NCBI RefSeq assembly: GCF_000382045.1
Contig: NZ_KB907457.1
Coordinates: forward strand, 295,195 to 359,194
DNA: 64,000 nt
From: Variovorax atrisoli 110B
GTDB lineage: Bacteria; Pseudomonadota; Gammaproteobacteria; Burkholderiales; Burkholderiaceae_C
Direction of reading: 5' to 3'
Shown here: positions 43,163 to 51,099 of the stretch, piece after piece
Position numbering within the stretch: position 1 is the stretch's first letter
Layout of the letters: every line of letters starts with the position of its first letter
Notes under the pieces: generated by a model
Seen by the model: only the letters and a program-made list of their open reading frames with translations
The model's database searches: none
Told to the model about the DNA's origin: nothing
Program-made: the position numbers and the translations under genes

Positions 43163-44332
43163 TCAGTACGACTTGGGCAGCCCCAGCGCCTTCTCGGCAA
43201 TGAAGTTCAGGATCATCTGCGGGCTGACGGGGGCGATGCGCGGGATGTAGCTCTCGCGCAGCAGACGCTCCACATGGTATTCCTTCGCGTAGCCCATGCC
43301 GCCGAGCGTGAGCACCGCGTTCTGGCAGGCGTCGTGCGCCGCCTCTGCAGCGAGGTACTTGGCGGCGTTGGCCTCGGTGCCGCAGGGCTCGCCCGCGTCG
43401 TAGAGCGTGGCAGCCTTGAGCATCATCAGGTCGGCCGCCTCCAGGTTGGCCCAGGCGCGCGCCAGCGGATGCGCAACGCCCTGGTTCTGGCCGATGGGGC
43501 GGCCGAACACGACGCGCTCCTGCGCGTACTGCGAGGCGATGCGCAGCGCGGCGCGGCCGATGCCGATGGCTTCCGCCGCGATCAATATGCGCTCGGGGTT
43601 GAGGCCGTGCAGGATGTATTCGAAGCCCCGGCCCTCCTCGCCGATGCGGTCCTCCTCCGGCACCTCGAGCCCGTCGATGAAGAGCATGTTGGAGTCCACC
43701 GCCGCGCGGCCGAGCTTGTGGATCTCTCGCACCTCGACCTTGCTGCGGTCCAGCGGCGTGTAGAAGAGCGTGAGGCCCTGCGTGGGCTTCTTCACCTGGT
43801 CGAGCGGCGTGGTGCGCGTGAGGATCAGCATGCGGTCGGCCACCTGCGCGGTCGAGATCCAGATCTTGCGGCCGTGCAGCACGTAGCTGCCCCCGGGCTG
43901 GCGCACGGCCTGCGTCTTGAGGCGGGTGGTGTCGAGCCCCGCATCGGGCTCGGTCACCGCGAAGCAGGCCTTCTCGGTGCCCGCGATCAGCGGCGGCAGG
44001 AAGCGCTGGCGCTGCGCTTCGCTGCCGAACACCACCACCGGGTTGAGTCCGAAGATGTTCATGTGCACCGACGACGCGCCCGACATGCCCGCGCCCGATG
44101 CGCTGATGGCGCGCATCATCAGCGCCGCCTCGGTGATGCCGAGCCCGGCGCCGCCCTGCGCCTCGGGCATCGCGATGCCGAGCCAGCCGCTCTCGGCCAC
44201 TGCGCGATGGAACTCGTGCGGGAACACGGCGCGGTCGTCGTGGTCGCGCCAGTAGTCGATGGGGAAGTCCTCGCAGAGGCGTTCGATGGCGGCGACCAGC
44301 GAGCGCTGGTCTTCGTTGAGGGAGAAGTTCAT
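43163..44332 (-). CDS. Acyl-CoA dehydrogenase, atypical C-terminus
   Basis: The 389-residue flavoenzyme has the acyl-CoA dehydrogenase fold: CFAVTEPDAGLDTTRLKTQA (flavin/substrate region), KIWISTAQVADRMLIL, and QERVVFGRPIGQNQGVAHPLA. The usual C-terminal catalytic block (xEGTxEI) is replaced by RIAPVSPQMILNF. A glutamate in NPERILIAAEAIG may serve as base, as in isovaleryl-CoA dehydrogenases. Its start overlaps the CoA transferase stop (ATGA). With that transferase it looks like an activation and oxidation pair for one acid. Confidence 0.9.
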   Translation of the reverse strand: MNFSLNEDQRSLVAAIERLCEDFPIDYWRDHDDRAVFPHEFHRAVAESGWLGIAMPEAQGGAGLGITEAALMMRAISASGAGMSGASSVHMNIFGLNPVVVFGSEAQRQRFLPPLIAGTEKACFAVTEPDAGLDTTRLKTQAVRQPGGSYVLHGRKIWISTAQVADRMLILTRTTPLDQVKKPTQGLTLFYTPLDRSKVEVREIHKLGRAAVDSNMLFIDGLEVPEEDRIGEEGRGFEYILHGLNPERILIAAEAIGIGRAALRIASQYAQERVVFGRPIGQNQGVAHPLARAWANLEAADLMMLKAATLYDAGEPCGTEANAAKYLAAEAAHDACQNAVLTLGGMGYAKEYHVERLLRESYIPRIAPVSPQMILNFIAEKALGLPKSY

Positions 44333-45555
44333 TCTTCGCTGTCTTTCGTGGGTTCCGGTTGCAGCGTGACGCCGCGCTCGAGCATGCGTTCGATGGCCTC
44401 GTCGCCATAGCCCGCCTCGCGCAGCAGCTCCACGCTCTGCTCGCCGATGCGCGGCGCCGGCCGGCGGATGGCGGCCGGCGTGGCGCTGTAGCGGCCGACC
44501 GGCGCGAGCGTGCGGATGCGGCCTTCGCTCGGATGGTCGAGCTCGGGATAGAAGCCGACGGCGCGCAGGTGCGGGTCGTCGAGCAGGCTCTCGGTGCTGT
44601 GCAGGCGCGCGACCGGGATGTCGGCGCCGGCCAACGCGGCGAACCATTCGTCGCTGGTGCGCGTGGCCATCACCTCGGCCACGAAGGCATACACCGCGCC
44701 GATGTTCGCGGCGCGCGCCGTGTGCGTGCCGAACATCGGCGAGCCGCGCAGCTCGGGCCGGCCGATCACGTCGAAGAAGGCCTGCCAGTGCTTGTCGTTG
44801 TAGATCAGCACGCTGAGGTAGCCGTCGGCCGTGGCGTAGGGCTTGCGGTGCGGCGCGAGCAGGCGCGCGTAGCCGGTGGGGCCCAGCGGCGGCTCGAAGC
44901 TGTGGCCGCCGAGGTGATCGCCCATCACGAACTGCGACAGCGCCTCGAACATCGGCACCTCGACCGCCTGCCCCTTGCCGGTGCGCTGCGCGTGCAGCAC
45001 GGCCGCGAGCAGCGCGATGGCCGCCTGCAGCCCCACCGCGCGGTCGGCCAGCGTGACGGGCGCATAGCGCGGCGCGCCGCCGCTTTGCTGCGCGAAGAGA
45101 GAGGCGACGCCGGCCGCCCCCTGGATCAGGTCGTCGTACGCCGGCTTGCCTGCATAGGGCCCCTGCTCGCCATAGCCGAAGGCGCCGAGGTAGACGATCT
45201 TCGGGTTCACCGCCGACACCGCCTCGTAGCCGAGCCCGAGCCGTGCCATCGCCTGCGGCCGCGTGTTGTAGATCAGCGCGTCGCAGCCCGCTGCGAGCCG
45301 CAGGCAGGCCTCGCGGCCCTCGGGCTGCTTGAGGTCGAGCACGATCGAGCGCTTGTTGCGGTTGAGGTGCATCGCCATCGCCCCCATGCCCGGGTTGCGC
45401 ATCGGCCCGACGGCGCGCAGGTTGTCGCCGCCGGGCGGCTCGACCTTCACGATGTCGGCGCCGAGGTCGCCCAGCGTCTGCGTGGCATAAGGGCCCATCA
45501 CCACGGCCGTGAGGTCGAGGATGCGGATGCCTTGAAGAGGTCCGGAGGTATTCAT
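44329..45555 (-). CDS. CaiB/BaiF (family III) CoA transferase
   Basis: The 408-residue product is a family III CoA transferase: GIRILDLTAVVMGPYATQ, LGADIVKVEPPGGDNLR, and RNKRSIVLDLKQPEGREACL. The catalytic aspartate is expected in NPKIVYLGAFGYGEQGPYAGKPAYDDLIQ-type context (PAYDDLIQGAAG). It moves CoA between acids, activating a substrate without ATP. The adjacent receptor and dehydrogenase suggest uptake, activation and oxidation of one carboxylate. A family A repeat separates it from the receptor gene. Confidence 0.93.
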   Translation of the reverse strand: MNTSGPLQGIRILDLTAVVMGPYATQTLGDLGADIVKVEPPGGDNLRAVGPMRNPGMGAMAMHLNRNKRSIVLDLKQPEGREACLRLAAGCDALIYNTRPQAMARLGLGYEAVSAVNPKIVYLGAFGYGEQGPYAGKPAYDDLIQGAAGVASLFAQQSGGAPRYAPVTLADRAVGLQAAIALLAAVLHAQRTGKGQAVEVPMFEALSQFVMGDHLGGHSFEPPLGPTGYARLLAPHRKPYATADGYLSVLIYNDKHWQAFFDVIGRPELRGSPMFGTHTARAANIGAVYAFVAEVMATRTSDEWFAALAGADIPVARLHSTESLLDDPHLRAVGFYPELDHPSEGRIRTLAPVGRYSATPAAIRRPAPRIGEQSVELLREAGYGDEAIERMLERGVTLQPEPTKDSEE

Positions 45556-45566
45556 GTCTTGGTCTT

Positions 45567-45671
45567 GGCTCCTTCCCCCTCTGGGGGAAGGCTGGGATGG
45601 GGGCAGGCAGAGCGCCCATCGGGTACGCCGCTTGCCCCCACCCCTGCCCTCCCCCAGCGGGGGAGGGAGAA
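45567..45671. repeat. Extragenic repeat family A, intergenic copy
   Basis: Left arm ggctccttccccctctgggg and right arm ccctcccccagcgggggagg enclose a variable middle. It fills the gap between the Bug receptor and CoA transferase genes. Matches the copies at 33222 and 59330. Confidence 0.85.
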
Positions 45672-45682
45672 ATTCGGCTCGC

Positions 45683-46699
45683 TCATTCGGGCTGGATCCC
45701 CGCGGCCTGGATCAGCTTCTTCCACTTCGCCAGCTCCGACACGGTGAACGCGCCCAGCTCTTCCGGCGTGCTGCCGAAGGCGTCGAAGCCCAGCTTCGCC
45801 ACGCGCTCGCGGAACACCGGGCCGTTCGCCATCTCGGCCAGCACCTTGTTGAGCTTCAGCACGATGTCGCGCGGCGTGCCGGCCGGCGCGAACACGCCGT
45901 TCCACGAGGTGATGTCGAAGCCCTTGAGCTCGGGCGTGTCGGCCAGCGGCGGCAGCTCGGGGAAGAGCTTGGTGCGCTCCTGCGTGGTGACGGCGATCGC
46001 GCGCATCTTGCCGGCCTTCACCGTGGCCAGGCCCGCGGCGAGGTCGACCACCATCATCGACACCTGCCCGCCGATCAGGTCGGCGATGGCGGGCGGCGTG
46101 CTCTTGTAGGGCACGTGCAGCATCGGCACGCCGCTCATGCGCGAGAGCGTGGCGCCGCTGACGATGCCGGTGCTGTTGCCGCTCGCGTAGGTGAGCTTGC
46201 CCGGGTGCGTGCGGCCCCAGGCCAGCAGCTCGGCCACGCTCTTCACGGGCAGGTCGTTGTTCACCACCAGCATGAAGGGCAGGTTGCCCATGCGGCTGAC
46301 CGGCGCGAAGTCCTTCACCGGGTCGTAGGGCAGCGACTTCATCAGGCTCGGGTTGGCCGAGTGCGTGGTGTTGGTCGTCATGAACAGCGTGTAGCCGTCG
46401 GGCACCGCCTTGGCGACGTACTCGGCCGCGATCACGCCGTTGGCGCCCGCCCTGTTGTCGATGATGACCGAGCCCTTCAGCGCATCGCCGAGCATCTGCC
46501 CCGCGATGCGCGCCACCGCGTCGGTGCCGCTGCCGGCGGCGAAGGGCACGACGATGCGTATCGGCTGCCTGGGGTAGCCGTCCTGCGCGAAGGCCCAGGG
46601 CATGGCGCCCGCGAGGCCGGCGGCCGCACCGATGGAAATGAAACGGCGACGGTTCGCCATCGCGGCCGGTTGCCCGGTCGCGTTCTTCGTTGTCTGCAT
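45683..46699 (-). CDS. Bug-family (TctC) solute-binding receptor
   Basis: The 338-residue periplasmic receptor has an N-terminal export signal with a twin-arginine-like NRRRFISIG and an end near FAQDGYP. Then follow the family blocks PIRIVVPFAAGSGTDAVAR, IIDNRAGANG, HPGKLTYASGNSTG and HVPYKSTPPAIADL. It probably binds the acid handled by the downstream CoA transferase and dehydrogenase. GGAGA precedes ATG 46699. It begins 31 bases after the cupin gene. Confidence 0.92.
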   Translation of the reverse strand: MQTTKNATGQPAAMANRRRFISIGAAAGLAGAMPWAFAQDGYPRQPIRIVVPFAAGSGTDAVARIAGQMLGDALKGSVIIDNRAGANGVIAAEYVAKAVPDGYTLFMTTNTTHSANPSLMKSLPYDPVKDFAPVSRMGNLPFMLVVNNDLPVKSVAELLAWGRTHPGKLTYASGNSTGIVSGATLSRMSGVPMLHVPYKSTPPAIADLIGGQVSMMVVDLAAGLATVKAGKMRAIAVTTQERTKLFPELPPLADTPELKGFDITSWNGVFAPAGTPRDIVLKLNKVLAEMANGPVFRERVAKLGFDAFGSTPEELGAFTVSELAKWKKLIQAAGIQPE

Positions 46700-46730
46700 G
46701 CTTTGTCTCCGGTTGTTGTGCTGTCGGTTC

Positions 46731-47129
46731 TCAGGGCCGGATCACGCGCTCCGGCGATTCCTCGTAGGGCGGGCTGTAGATCACCAGCACGCGCACCGGC
46801 TCGTCGCTCACCACGGTGAAGGTGTGCATCGCGTCGGCGGGAAAGAAGCAGCTGTCGCCCGGGTGCAGTTCCTGCCGCTGGCCGCCCACCTCGGCGACCG
46901 CGCGGCCTTCGAGCATGTAGCAGACCTGCTCGATGCCCGGGTGCGCGTGCGGCAGCGCTCCCTTGCCCTTCTGGATGTGGCCCACCAGCACCTCGAGCTG
47001 CTTCGCGCCCACGGTCTCGGGGCCGATGAGGCGCTTGTTCAGCGTGCCGGTGTGGTTGGCGGGGTGGTAGCCGGCGATCTCGGCTTCGCGGACGAAATAG
47101 CGGGGGGTTGCGGCGGTCGTTGCTGTCAT
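46731..47129 (-). CDS. Cupin-domain protein
   Basis: The 132-residue single-domain cupin has the metal-binding motifs LPHAHPGIEQVCYMLEG and HPGDSCFFPADAMHTF, with His, His, Glu and a later His as ligands. It may be a small dioxygenase, isomerase or sensor. Its start overlaps the IclR stop (ATGA), so it is the first structural gene of the operon. Confidence 0.88.
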   Translation of the reverse strand: MTATTAATPRYFVREAEIAGYHPANHTGTLNKRLIGPETVGAKQLEVLVGHIQKGKGALPHAHPGIEQVCYMLEGRAVAEVGGQRQELHPGDSCFFPADAMHTFTVVSDEPVRVLVIYSPPYEESPERVIRP

Positions 47130-47875
47130 CGGGGGCTTTCGTTCTTGGGTTCGATGGCGAGGCAGGCGGAGCGCAGCATCGCGGCGATCTCCTCGATGCG
47201 TGCCTCCATGCGGTAGCGCGGGCCGGCGACGGAAATGGCATAGGCCTCGCCGCCGATGCGCAGCGGCCAGGCCAGGCCGATCAGGTCGGGAATGCTCTCG
47301 CCGACGTTGCCGTACCAGCCGCGTGCGGCGGAGCGCTGCAGTTCGGCCTCGATGGCCTCGGCAGTGGTGAGCGTGGCGTCGGTCAGCGGCGCGAGCGTCG
47401 CGCCTTCGAGCAGCCGGCGGCGCTCATCGGGGTCCATCGTGGACAGCAGCGCGCGGCCGATGGAGTTGGCGTAGGCCGGGCGCGTCTCGCCCGACTCTGC
47501 CGTGTAGCGGATGCTCTGCGGCGCGCTCAGCACCTCCAGGTACACCACCTGGCCCGCGTCGCGGAACTTGCCGAAGACCACCGTCTCGCGCGCGGCGTCG
47601 CGCAGTTCCTCGAGCGTGGCCTTCACCCGGTCGAGCACCGGGTCGTGGGCGGCGATGACCTGCGCCATCGCCAGCAGCCGGCCGGTCGGGTAGTAGCCCT
47701 GGCGGCGGCCGGTCTCGTACATGTAGCCCTGCTCCTCGAGCGTGCGGATCAGGCCCAGGCAGCTCGACACCGGCATGTCGAGCAGCCGCGCCATCTCGGA
47801 AAGAGCCAGCGGCTGCTTCTCCCGGGCGAAGAGCTCGACGATCTCGATCACCCGAAACGCAGTTTTCACAGTCAT
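47126..47875 (-). CDS. IclR-family transcriptional regulator
   Basis: The 249-residue product has an N-terminal winged helix (LALSEMARLLDMPVSSCLGLIRTLEEQG) and the IclR effector domain (SGETRPAYANSIGRALLSTM, and GLAWPLRIGGEAYAISVAGP). ATG 47875 is preferred over one ten codons earlier because it matches the family start. A 38-base palindrome overlaps this start, pointing to autoregulation. It heads cupin, Bug receptor, CoA transferase and acyl-CoA dehydrogenase, and probably reports the imported acid. Confidence 0.93.
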   Translation of the reverse strand: MTVKTAFRVIEIVELFAREKQPLALSEMARLLDMPVSSCLGLIRTLEEQGYMYETGRRQGYYPTGRLLAMAQVIAAHDPVLDRVKATLEELRDAARETVVFGKFRDAGQVVYLEVLSAPQSIRYTAESGETRPAYANSIGRALLSTMDPDERRRLLEGATLAPLTDATLTTAEAIEAELQRSAARGWYGNVGESIPDLIGLAWPLRIGGEAYAISVAGPRYRMEARIEEIAAMLRSACLAIEPKNESPR

Positions 47876-47900
47876 GAAAATATTTTCATACTTGTGAAAA
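47863..47900. promoter_or_regulatory. 38-base palindromic operator overlapping the IclR start
   Basis: The core ATGAAAA-TA-TTTTCAT (47874-47889) is a perfect 16-base palindrome containing the start codon. The outer arms TTTTCACA and TGTGAAAA extend the dyad to 38 bases with three mismatched pairs. This AT-rich block stands out in a GC-rich region. Confidence 0.8.
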
Positions 47901-47971
47901 ATCAATGTTTCAGGGTTTCCCCTGCCCGCGATGCACTCCGGCGGGCCCGGAGGGAGGCCGTGCCCCCGTCG

Positions 47972-48892
47972 TCAGTAGCCGCGCGCCGGATCGACCACGC
48001 CAGAGATCGGCAGCCCCTGCTCCATCGCGCGGATCTTCCCGGCGATCTGCGCGATGGACTCCTCGCGCAGCGTGCGTGCCGAGCCGTGCGGCGTCACGGT
48101 GATCTTCGGATGGCGCCAGAAGGCGTGGTCGGAAGGCAGCGGCTCGACCTGGAACACGTCGAGCGTCGCCCCCGCGAGCCGGCCGGCGTCAAGCAGCGGG
48201 ATCAGGTCGTCCTCCACCAGGTGGCCGCCGCGCGCGATGCTGATGAGATAGCCCTCGGGCTTCAGCTTGCCCAGCGTGTCGCGGTTGAGGATGCCGCGCG
48301 TCGCATCGGTCAGCGGCAGCAGGTTGACCAGCACGCGCGTGGACGACAGGAACTCGTCGAACTGCGCCTCCCCGCTGAACACGCGCACGCCCTCGATCTG
48401 CTTCGGCGAGCGGCTCCAGCCCAGCACCGGGAACTCGAACTGGCCCACGGCCTTCGCCACGCGCTCGCCGAGCACGCCCAGCCCCATGATGCCCACCGGG
48501 AAGTCGCGCCGCATCTTCGGCTTGCGGTAGCTCCACTTGCCCTCGCGTGCATCGGCCTCGTAGACGTCGAACTCGCGGAAGTGGCGGATCAGCGTGTGGC
48601 AGACGTACTCGGCCATCTGCACCGACATGCCCGCGTCGTCGAGCCGCACGATGCGCGTGTGCGCCGGCACCTTCAACTTGAGCAGCGCATCGACGCCCGC
48701 GCCGATGTTGAAGATGCCGCGCAGCTTCGGCTGCTCGTCGAGGAACTCCTGCGGCGGCGCCCACACCACGGCATGGTCGGCCTGCGGCGCGCCTGGCTTC
48801 CAGGCTTCGATGACGGCATCGGGGAGTTCGGCCTTCAGGCCTTCGACCCAGGGTTCGGGGCGGTTGTCGGTGAGGTAGACGGTGATTCGCAT
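47972..48892 (-). CDS. D-2-hydroxyacid dehydrogenase, glyoxylate/hydroxypyruvate reductase-like
   Basis: The 306-residue product resembles GhrA: FNIGAGVDALL, an AEYVCHTLIRHFREF segment, the NAD(P)-binding VGIMGLGVLGERVAKA, NLLPLTDATRGILNRDTL, GYLISIARGGHLVEDD, and the catalytic histidine in VTPHGSA. It reduces 2-oxoacids in the cytoplasm. The start at 48892 removes 30 unrelated residues. It diverges from the EthD-like gene. Confidence 0.9.
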   Translation of the reverse strand: MRITVYLTDNRPEPWVEGLKAELPDAVIEAWKPGAPQADHAVVWAPPQEFLDEQPKLRGIFNIGAGVDALLKLKVPAHTRIVRLDDAGMSVQMAEYVCHTLIRHFREFDVYEADAREGKWSYRKPKMRRDFPVGIMGLGVLGERVAKAVGQFEFPVLGWSRSPKQIEGVRVFSGEAQFDEFLSSTRVLVNLLPLTDATRGILNRDTLGKLKPEGYLISIARGGHLVEDDLIPLLDAGRLAGATLDVFQVEPLPSDHAFWRHPKITVTPHGSARTLREESIAQIAGKIRAMEQGLPISGVVDPARGY

Positions 48893-49020
48893 GGGCGCGC
48901 ATCTTAGGGCCTGCCCACGCTCGCGCCGGGTCGCGCCCGCGTCGCCCCCGCATCGCCCCCGGGTTGTGCGGGCATGGGCCATCTCCTATCCTCGAACGCC
49001 CACCTCCGGAGACTCCTGCA

Positions 49021-49335
49021 ATGATCAAGTTCAGCGTGATGTACCCCCATACCCCCGGCGCACGGTTCGATCACGACTACTACCGCGACAAGCACATGCC
49101 CCTGCTCAAGGCCCGCATGGGCGATGCCTGCCTCTCGTACACCATCGACAAGGGCCTCGCCGGCGGCGCGCCGGGCTCCGCGCCCGCCTACGTCGCCATG
49201 TGCCACGTCTTCGCCGAATCGATCGAATCCTTCCAGAAGTCCTTCGGCCCGCACGCGAAGGAGATCCTGGGCGACGTGAAGAACTACACCGACATCGCGC
49301 CGGTGTCGCAGGTCAGCGAAGTGGTGGTGGGCTGA
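49021..49335 (+). CDS. EthD-family protein
   Basis: The 104-residue product has the EthD/dimeric ferredoxin-like alpha-beta barrel pattern: VMYPHTPGARFDHDYYRDKHMPLLKARMG, then AMCHVFAESIESFQKSFGPHAKEIL and NYTDIAPVSQVSEV. EthD was first seen in ethyl tert-butyl ether breakdown, but this family is broad and its role here is unknown. CGGAGAC lies upstream of the ATG. Confidence 0.88.
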   Translation: MIKFSVMYPHTPGARFDHDYYRDKHMPLLKARMGDACLSYTIDKGLAGGAPGSAPAYVAMCHVFAESIESFQKSFGPHAKEILGDVKNYTDIAPVSQVSEVVVG

Positions 49336-49357
49336 CGGATTCGCCGCCGCCGCAGGC

Positions 49358-49987
49358 TCAGCGCGGCGGCCGCTCCAGCGCCACCCAGCGCTGCACCGAG
49401 GGCCGCTGCCACTGGCGATCGGCGTAGGTCGCCAGCCGCTTCGGCACGGCATCGCCGTTCATGACCAGGCGGTTGAGCATCAGCGCCAGGTCGACGTCGG
49501 CGATCGACCAGTCGCCGAACAGGTTCTCGGCACCTTCGGGCAGCAGCGCCTGCGCGACCTGGAAGAGCGTCTTGGCCGCATGGTGGGCGGCTGCGGACAG
49601 CGGCACGCCGGCCGGGCCGTAGAAGATCACCTCCGTGGAGCGCTCCTGGCGCACCGGCATCAGGTCGCTGCGAAGCCAGGCCTGCAGCTGCCGCGCACGG
49701 GCGCGCGCCCGGGGGTCGCGCGGATACAGCGCGATGCCGGCGAAGGTCTCGTCGATGTACTCGGTGATGGCGGACGATTCGGAGAGCGCGAAATCGCCGT
49801 GCAACAGCGTCGGCACGCGCTGGGTCAGCGACAGCTGCGAGAAGCCGGCCGCCCGGTGCTCCAGCGCCCCCAGATCGACGGCGGAGATGTGGAAGTCCAG
49901 TTGCTTCTCGTGCAGCGCCACGTACACGGACATGGCATAGGGGCTGACGAACTGGGCGTCCACATAGAGGCGTAGCGGGTCCGGCAT
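49358..49987 (-). CDS. yfcF: Glutathione S-transferase, YfcF type
   Basis: The 209-residue product matches E. coli YfcF closely from recall: LYVDAQFVSPYAMSVYVAL, RVPTLLHGDFALSESSAITEY with the glutathione-binding ESSA, RARQLQAWLRSDLMPVRQER, and LFGDWSIADVDLALMLNRLV. YfcF has glutathione-dependent peroxidase activity. It converges with the EthD-like gene 22 bases away. Confidence 0.9.
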   Translation of the reverse strand: MPDPLRLYVDAQFVSPYAMSVYVALHEKQLDFHISAVDLGALEHRAAGFSQLSLTQRVPTLLHGDFALSESSAITEYIDETFAGIALYPRDPRARARARQLQAWLRSDLMPVRQERSTEVIFYGPAGVPLSAAAHHAAKTLFQVAQALLPEGAENLFGDWSIADVDLALMLNRLVMNGDAVPKRLATYADRQWQRPSVQRWVALERPPR

Positions 49988-50070
49988 CGGGAAGAAGGCT
50001 CCTGCGCGAATGGGTGCCTTTAAAACAAAAGGCCTTGAAGCGGTAGGTGCGCGATCTTACTGACTGATTC

Positions 50071-51027
50071 TTAGCTGGCGCGGCGGCGGCGCCACAGCAC
50101 CCGCGCCAGCCAGCCCAGCGGCAGCACCACCAGCAGCAGCCAGGGCAGCACCGCCGCGATGAAGGTGATGAGCGAGCCCACGCTTTCAGACAGCACCGAG
50201 CCCGCGTTGCGCAGCGCATTGCGCATCGGGCTGTAGCCGTCGCCGCTGCTCACCAGCGCCCGCTTGGCCGTGAACTGGATCTGGATGTGCTGCTTGCTGG
50301 TCTGCTGCGCCAGCACCTTGCGCTGCGTGGCGATGGCGTCGAGCTCGGCCTGGGTGTCCGACAGCGTGCGCTGGATGGCCAGCAGGTCGGTCATGGTGCG
50401 CTTGGTGACGGTGTCGCGCAGCATCACGCGCAGGCTGTCGCGGAACTCGGTGCGGTTCTTGATGCGGGCCTCGACGTCGATCACCTCGGCAGTCTTGTCC
50501 TCGCTGGTGGTGGTGTGCGAGACCACGCTGGCCACGCCGGCGAGGCCGCCGAGCAGCCTGTCGACGTCGGCGGGCTCCACGCGCATCTCCAGCATGGCAT
50601 TGCCGGGCTGCTGCGGCGTCTCGCGCAGCAGCGACGACGACAGCAGCTCGCACTTCAGCGTACCGCACAGGTCGCGCACCTTGCCCCAGGCATCGGCCAG
50701 TTGCTCGGCCGGCACCTCGACGCTCAGATCCTGGCGCACGGCCAGGAAGCGCTCCAGGGGCGTGCCGTCCTGCTGTGCTTCGGAGGCCGAAGGCTCGGCG
50801 GCAGGCTCGACCGAGCGCATGCGCTGGTCCTTCATGGCCATGCCGCCGGCATAGCCGGCCGCGGCCTGCATGGGCGCCGGCGGCGGAGCCGATTCGGCGA
50901 CCACGCCGGTTTCGCCGCCGTTGCGGTTGCATCCCGCCAGCGACAGCGCGGCCGACAGGGCCAAAAGGGCCAGCAGGGCGATGCCCGCATGGCGGCGGAC
51001 GGAGAAAGTGGGCATGCGATAGGTCAT
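50071..51027 (-). CDS. DUF4349 lipoprotein
   Basis: The 318-residue product starts with a lipoprotein signal (lipobox LAGC, Cys33), followed by a Pro/Ala-rich linker. The DUF4349 region covers about 95-260, including a coiled coil (LLAIQRTLSDTQAELDAIATQ). One C-terminal membrane segment (about 290-310, VLPWLLLVVLPLGWLARVLW) ends in RRRRAS. Function is unknown; relatives are common near other envelope genes. It follows carboxylase alpha by 72 bases. Confidence 0.87.
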   Translation of the reverse strand: MTYRMPTFSVRRHAGIALLALLALSAALSLAGCNRNGGETGVVAESAPPPAPMQAAAGYAGGMAMKDQRMRSVEPAAEPSASEAQQDGTPLERFLAVRQDLSVEVPAEQLADAWGKVRDLCGTLKCELLSSSLLRETPQQPGNAMLEMRVEPADVDRLLGGLAGVASVVSHTTTSEDKTAEVIDVEARIKNRTEFRDSLRVMLRDTVTKRTMTDLLAIQRTLSDTQAELDAIATQRKVLAQQTSKQHIQIQFTAKRALVSSGDGYSPMRNALRNAGSVLSESVGSLITFIAAVLPWLLLVVLPLGWLARVLWRRRRAS

Positions 51028-51099
51028 GGAAGGTGTTCCCTTGAATGTTGACTACCGCAGCTGATACGGGCGGGCGCCCGCAACGGGGTTAAATTTTTT

